Shown piece after piece: positions 61,415-64,000 of a DNA stretch of 64,000 nucleotides (positions are counted from its first letter, which is position 1; the number at the start of each line of letters is the position of its first letter). Source of the stretch: Lachnospiraceae bacterium (GTDB taxonomy: Bacteria; Bacillota; Clostridia; Lachnospirales; Lachnospiraceae); contig CAJTHM010000017.1 in NCBI GenBank assembly GCA_910576125.1, positions 1 to 64,000 on the forward strand, read 5' to 3'. Made by a program: the position numbers and the translations under genes. The notes beneath the pieces are model-generated. The model had not been told where the DNA came from. It searched no databases and saw only the letters and a list, made by a program, of their open reading frames with translations.

Positions 61415-62233
61415 TTACAGATTCGGCTCCTGCCGCACCAGCTGCAGATCCTCGTCCTTCTTCACCACCACCCCCACGAAAGGCAGAGCCTTGCGGATGG
61501 TGTCCGCCGGAATCCCCCCGATTTGCAGGGCATTGATCCAGTCGATCAGCTCGGAAGTGCTGGGCTTCTTCCGGATATCCCGGATGGCGCGGATATTGTA
61601 GAACACCTCCATGGCATTCTTCAGCAGGTTCTCTTCCACGTCCGGATAATGCACCCGCACGATCTCCTCCATCAGCTCCCTGTCCGGGAAATCGATGTAA
61701 TGGAAGATGCAGCGGCGCAGGAACGCGTCCGGCAGCTCCTTCTCCGCGTTGGAGGTGATGATCACGATGGGGCGCTGCTTGGCTTTCACTGTCCGCTTGG
61801 TCTCATTGATGTAGAACTCCATCTGATCCAGCTCCCACAGCAGATCGTTGGGGAACTCCAGATCCGCCTTGTCGATCTCGTCTATCAGGAGCACCACCTG
61901 CTCCTCGCTGTCAAAGGCCTCCCCCAGCTTGCCCAGCTTGATGTAATGGGCGATGTCGTCCACACCCTCCTCGCCGAACTGCCCATCGTAGAGGCGCTGG
62001 ATGGTGTCATACACGTACAGCCCCTCCTGGGCCTTGGTGGTGGACTTGATGTTCCAGATGATCAGCCGCTTCCCCAGAGCCTTGGCCACGGCCTCCGCCA
62101 GCATGGTCTTGCCTGTGCCCGGCTCCCCCTTGATCAATAGAGGCTTCTTCAATGCAATCGCGATATTCACACTGGCCATGAGCTCCTCACTGGCCACATA
62201 TTCCCCCGTTCCCTGAAATCCCTGCTGTTCCAT
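61415..62233 (-). CDS. MoxR family AAA+ ATPase
   Basis: A 272-residue chaperone-like ATPase. Walker A 'IKGEPGTGKTML', Walker B 'VVLLIDEIDKAD', sensor 1 'VIITSNAEKELP' and the arginine finger 'FLRRCIF' are present, and the C-terminal lid domain follows. It acts with the VWA protein encoded downstream, typically to mature or disassemble another complex. The first gene of a run that reaches into the membrane-protein genes. The start ATG at 62233 is 101 bp from the divergent metF gene. Confidence 0.92.
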   Translation of the reverse strand: MEQQGFQGTGEYVASEELMASVNIAIALKKPLLIKGEPGTGKTMLAEAVAKALGKRLIIWNIKSTTKAQEGLYVYDTIQRLYDGQFGEEGVDDIAHYIKLGKLGEAFDSEEQVVLLIDEIDKADLEFPNDLLWELDQMEFYINETKRTVKAKQRPIVIITSNAEKELPDAFLRRCIFHYIDFPDRELMEEIVRVHYPDVEENLLKNAMEVFYNIRAIRDIRKKPSTSELIDWINALQIGGIPADTIRKALPFVGVVVKKDEDLQLVRQEPNL

Positions 62234-62254
62234 ATCATTTCACACACCTTTCCC

Positions 62255-62283
62255 TTGAATTTCATTCTCTTTCATGTTACGAT
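62255..62283 (+). promoter_or_regulatory. Promoter of metF
   Basis: TTGAAT (62255-62260), a 17-bp spacer and TACGAT (62278-62283) lie 50 bp before the metF ATG. No S-box or other methionine-responsive structure is apparent in the short leader. Confidence 0.5.
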
Positions 62284-62334
62284 ATTATCGATGCAAAATC
62301 AAGACTAAACTAAGGAAAATAAGGTGATTTTACA

Positions 62335-63192
62335 ATGTTGCAGAATTTGTTCAACCATAAGCGTTCTCTTTCTTTTGAAGTTTTCCCCCCGAAAAAGGAC
62401 GGGGATTTTGAATCCGCCTTTCAGGTGATGGACGCGCTGGGCGCCCTGTCCCCGGATTTCATCAGCGTCACTTACGGCGCCGGAGGAAGCCGCGCCGGCA
62501 AGACCGTCGAAATCGCATCCTATATCCAGAACACCTTGGGGATAGATGCCATGGCCCACATGACCTGTGTAGGCAGCAGACAGGAAAGCCTGCAGCAGTA
62601 CGCCGCAGCCCTGAAAGAACACAATATCAGCTATGTCTTGGCCCTGCGCGGCGACCGCCCGAAAGATATGACCGACGAGCAGCTCAATTCCCGGGATTTC
62701 GCCCATGCCAGCGACATGATGCGGTTCCTGAAAGAAAATGAAGCTCTTCATATAGCCGGAGCCTGCTATCCGGAAAAGCATTATGAAAGCTTCAGCCTGG
62801 AATCCGATTTGAACAACCTGAAAAAGAAGCAGGATGCAGGAGCGGAATTTTTCATCAGCCAGATGTTCTTCGACAACGACTATTACTATTCTTTCCTTGA
62901 AAAAGCTGAAAAGAAAGGAATCACTGTCCCAATCTGTGCGGGTATCATGCCTATCACCTCCGCCAGTCAGCTGGGCACCACCGTCACCCTCTCCGGTTCC
63001 AGCATCCCCAGGGCGCTGTCCAATCTGATAGCCACCTACGGGGACAATAAAGAGGATATGCGCAAGGCCGGCATCGATTACGCCATCCGGCAGATTCGCG
63101 ACCTCCAGGAAAATGACGTAAACGACATACATATCTATGCCATGAACAAACCCAAGACGACCCGGGAAATCGTTGAGGCCATTTACAGATAA
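62335..63192 (+). CDS. metF: Methylenetetrahydrofolate reductase
   Basis: A 285-residue flavoenzyme that reduces 5,10-methylene-THF to 5-methyl-THF for methionine synthesis (in acetogens also for the methyl branch of the Wood-Ljungdahl pathway). 'FEVFPPKKDGDFES' holds the catalytic glutamate, 'FISVTYGAGGS' and 'LALRGDRPK' bind FAD, and 'FFISQMFFDNDYYYSFL' and 'ICAGIMPI' complete the barrel. The start has AAGGTGA upstream. No metV or Rnf-type partner is encoded beside it, so an NADH-dependent methionine role is more likely. A plus-strand PAS sensor gene follows 38 nt on. Confidence 0.93.
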   Translation: MLQNLFNHKRSLSFEVFPPKKDGDFESAFQVMDALGALSPDFISVTYGAGGSRAGKTVEIASYIQNTLGIDAMAHMTCVGSRQESLQQYAAALKEHNISYVLALRGDRPKDMTDEQLNSRDFAHASDMMRFLKENEALHIAGACYPEKHYESFSLESDLNNLKKKQDAGAEFFISQMFFDNDYYYSFLEKAEKKGITVPICAGIMPITSASQLGTTVTLSGSSIPRALSNLIATYGDNKEDMRKAGIDYAIRQIRDLQENDVNDIHIYAMNKPKTTREIVEAIYR

Positions 63193-63230
63193 CCACACTA
63201 TTAAGAAATATATCAAAGGAGACCACGGAT

Positions 63231-64000
63231 ATGTACCATTGTCATATTCATTTTTATTTGACAGGCCGACAGCGCAGGTTATTTGACATCATAAAGAGCA
63301 TGCCGCCCCTTGCGCATTTCTCCCATGAATTCTCAGAAAGCGATGCTCCCGAAGCCGGTCAGCTTGCTCTTGCGGACGTCATTTTCGTGAATCTGCAGGA
63401 GATGGATGTCGCTCAGACACTGCCGGCGCTTCTCTCCGGAAAGCGGGAGGCGGCCGCGCTTGTCGTTCTGGCAGAAAAAAGCCAGATTCCCCTTTTGTCA
63501 GGCTGGCTGGACCAGATCAGGGATATATGGACCATCCCCATGTCAGAAGAGGAAATCTCATTCCGTTTTCTGAGATGGCAGCAGACCTGCAAGACAGACA
63601 AGGATTTCTGGGAGACCAGCCAATTTCTGGAGGCTACCATCAACCATGTCCCCAACCTTATCTGGTACAAAAGCAGGGAAGGGCTCCATATAAAGGTAAA
63701 CGACAGCTTCTGCAAGACCGTGGGCAAGACGAAGCAGCAGGTTGAAGGACGGGATCATTTCTACATCTGGGATGTGGATCCCAACGATCCTGCCAACAAT
63801 GCCGGCGACTGCATGGAATCCGATTTTGAGGTCATGGACAAGCAAATTACTTCTGTGTCTGAGGAAGTGGTGAGCACCGGGGGTGGAACGAAACTGCTCA
63901 CTACTTATAAATCCCCCCTGTATGACCTGGACGGCAGCGTCATGGGCACGGTGGGAGTAGCCATCGATGTGACGCAGGAACGGGAATATGAACGGGAAAT
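63231..64000 (+). CDS. PAS-domain signalling protein (cut by window end)
   Basis: The first 256 codons of a longer protein; the frame is still open at the window end. Residues 1-115 look like a receiver-like or unassigned alpha/beta domain ('ADVIFVNLQEMDVAQ'). A PAS domain follows (about 130-250): 'LEATINHVPNLIWYKSREGL', 'FCKTVGKTKQQVEGRDHFYI' and 'GTVGVAIDVTQER', the classic PAS ending. In similar Clostridia proteins a GGDEF or kinase domain follows; this cannot be seen here. ATG at 63231 follows AAAGGAG by 9 nt. Confidence 0.85.
   Translation, partial: MYHCHIHFYLTGRQRRLFDIIKSMPPLAHFSHEFSESDAPEAGQLALADVIFVNLQEMDVAQTLPALLSGKREAAALVVLAEKSQIPLLSGWLDQIRDIWTIPMSEEEISFRFLRWQQTCKTDKDFWETSQFLEATINHVPNLIWYKSREGLHIKVNDSFCKTVGKTKQQVEGRDHFYIWDVDPNDPANNAGDCMESDFEVMDKQITSVSEEVVSTGGGTKLLTTYKSPLYDLDGSVMGTVGVAIDVTQEREYERE

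Noticed and set aside
60241..61536. 431-codon plus-strand frame
   Set aside because: Antisense to the VWA gene and the end of MoxR; histidine- and leucine-rich artefact.
1..64000. CRISPR array, rRNA, tRNA genes or prophage
   Set aside because: No regularly spaced repeats, no cas-type genes, no recognisable rRNA or tRNA cores, and no phage structural or integrase genes were seen on either strand by eye; a dedicated tRNA search would be needed to be certain.

Overview
The window looks like the chromosome of an anaerobic, endospore-forming Clostridia species, most likely a Lachnospiraceae-type gut bacterium of roughly 50-55% GC. The basis is the gene set: cotJABC, a GerA/SpoVAF germination protein and spoIVA (sporulation), the oxygen-independent ribonucleotide reductase pair nrdD/nrdG with NrdR boxes, a tyrosyl-tRNA synthetase behind a T-box, agr-type LytTR signalling, and a DUF3879-like protein. 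No rRNA, tRNA, CRISPR array or prophage module was recognised. The species assignment is inference.

Positions 1-13.5 kb are a decayed accessory region. It holds a two-component/ABC locus broken three ways (frameshifted response regulator, histidine kinase losing its 3' end at the point where an ABC ATPase loses its 5' end), an IS4-family element that cuts off an AAA-ATPase gene, a second AAA-ATPase/nuclease gene with a frameshift, and fragments of ABC, DUF1801, MFS, nitroreductase, KTR and phosphatase genes. The genes that look intact here are the transposase, a serine beta-lactamase-like hydrolase, a GNAT acetyltransferase, and an AT-rich TetR/CPBP pair with a consensus promoter. Short palindromic repeats (63-64 bp) and a 40-bp repeat occur in this zone.

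Positions 13.5-31.6 kb carry an aldo/keto reductase with ferredoxin-like clusters, an uncharacterised protein, a P-loop kinase-like protein, a MarR-controlled heterodimeric ABC exporter with one degenerate ATP site, a diguanylate cyclase, an AraC-type domain joined to a methyltransferase, the cotJ operon, DegV, and a LytTR/GHKL two-component pair facing two overlapping ABC exporter genes.

Positions 31.6-53.7 kb are mostly core functions, nearly all on the minus strand: spore germination, nrdD-nrdG-(membrane protein)-dut, BlaI/M56 antirepressor pair, WYL regulator, HAD nucleotidase with a small membrane protein, membrane-anchored MutS homologue, purine/pyrimidine salvage (PNP, cytidine deaminase, NCS2 permease), spoIVA with a sigma-E-like promoter, a lipoprotein serpin, and tyrS with its T-box.

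Positions 53.7-64 kb hold fragments of an ATPase and of 3-methyladenine glycosylase, three overlapping GT-C-like membrane proteins, a VWA/MoxR pair that appears to head the same transcription unit, then metF and the start of a PAS sensor protein on the plus strand, cut by the window end.
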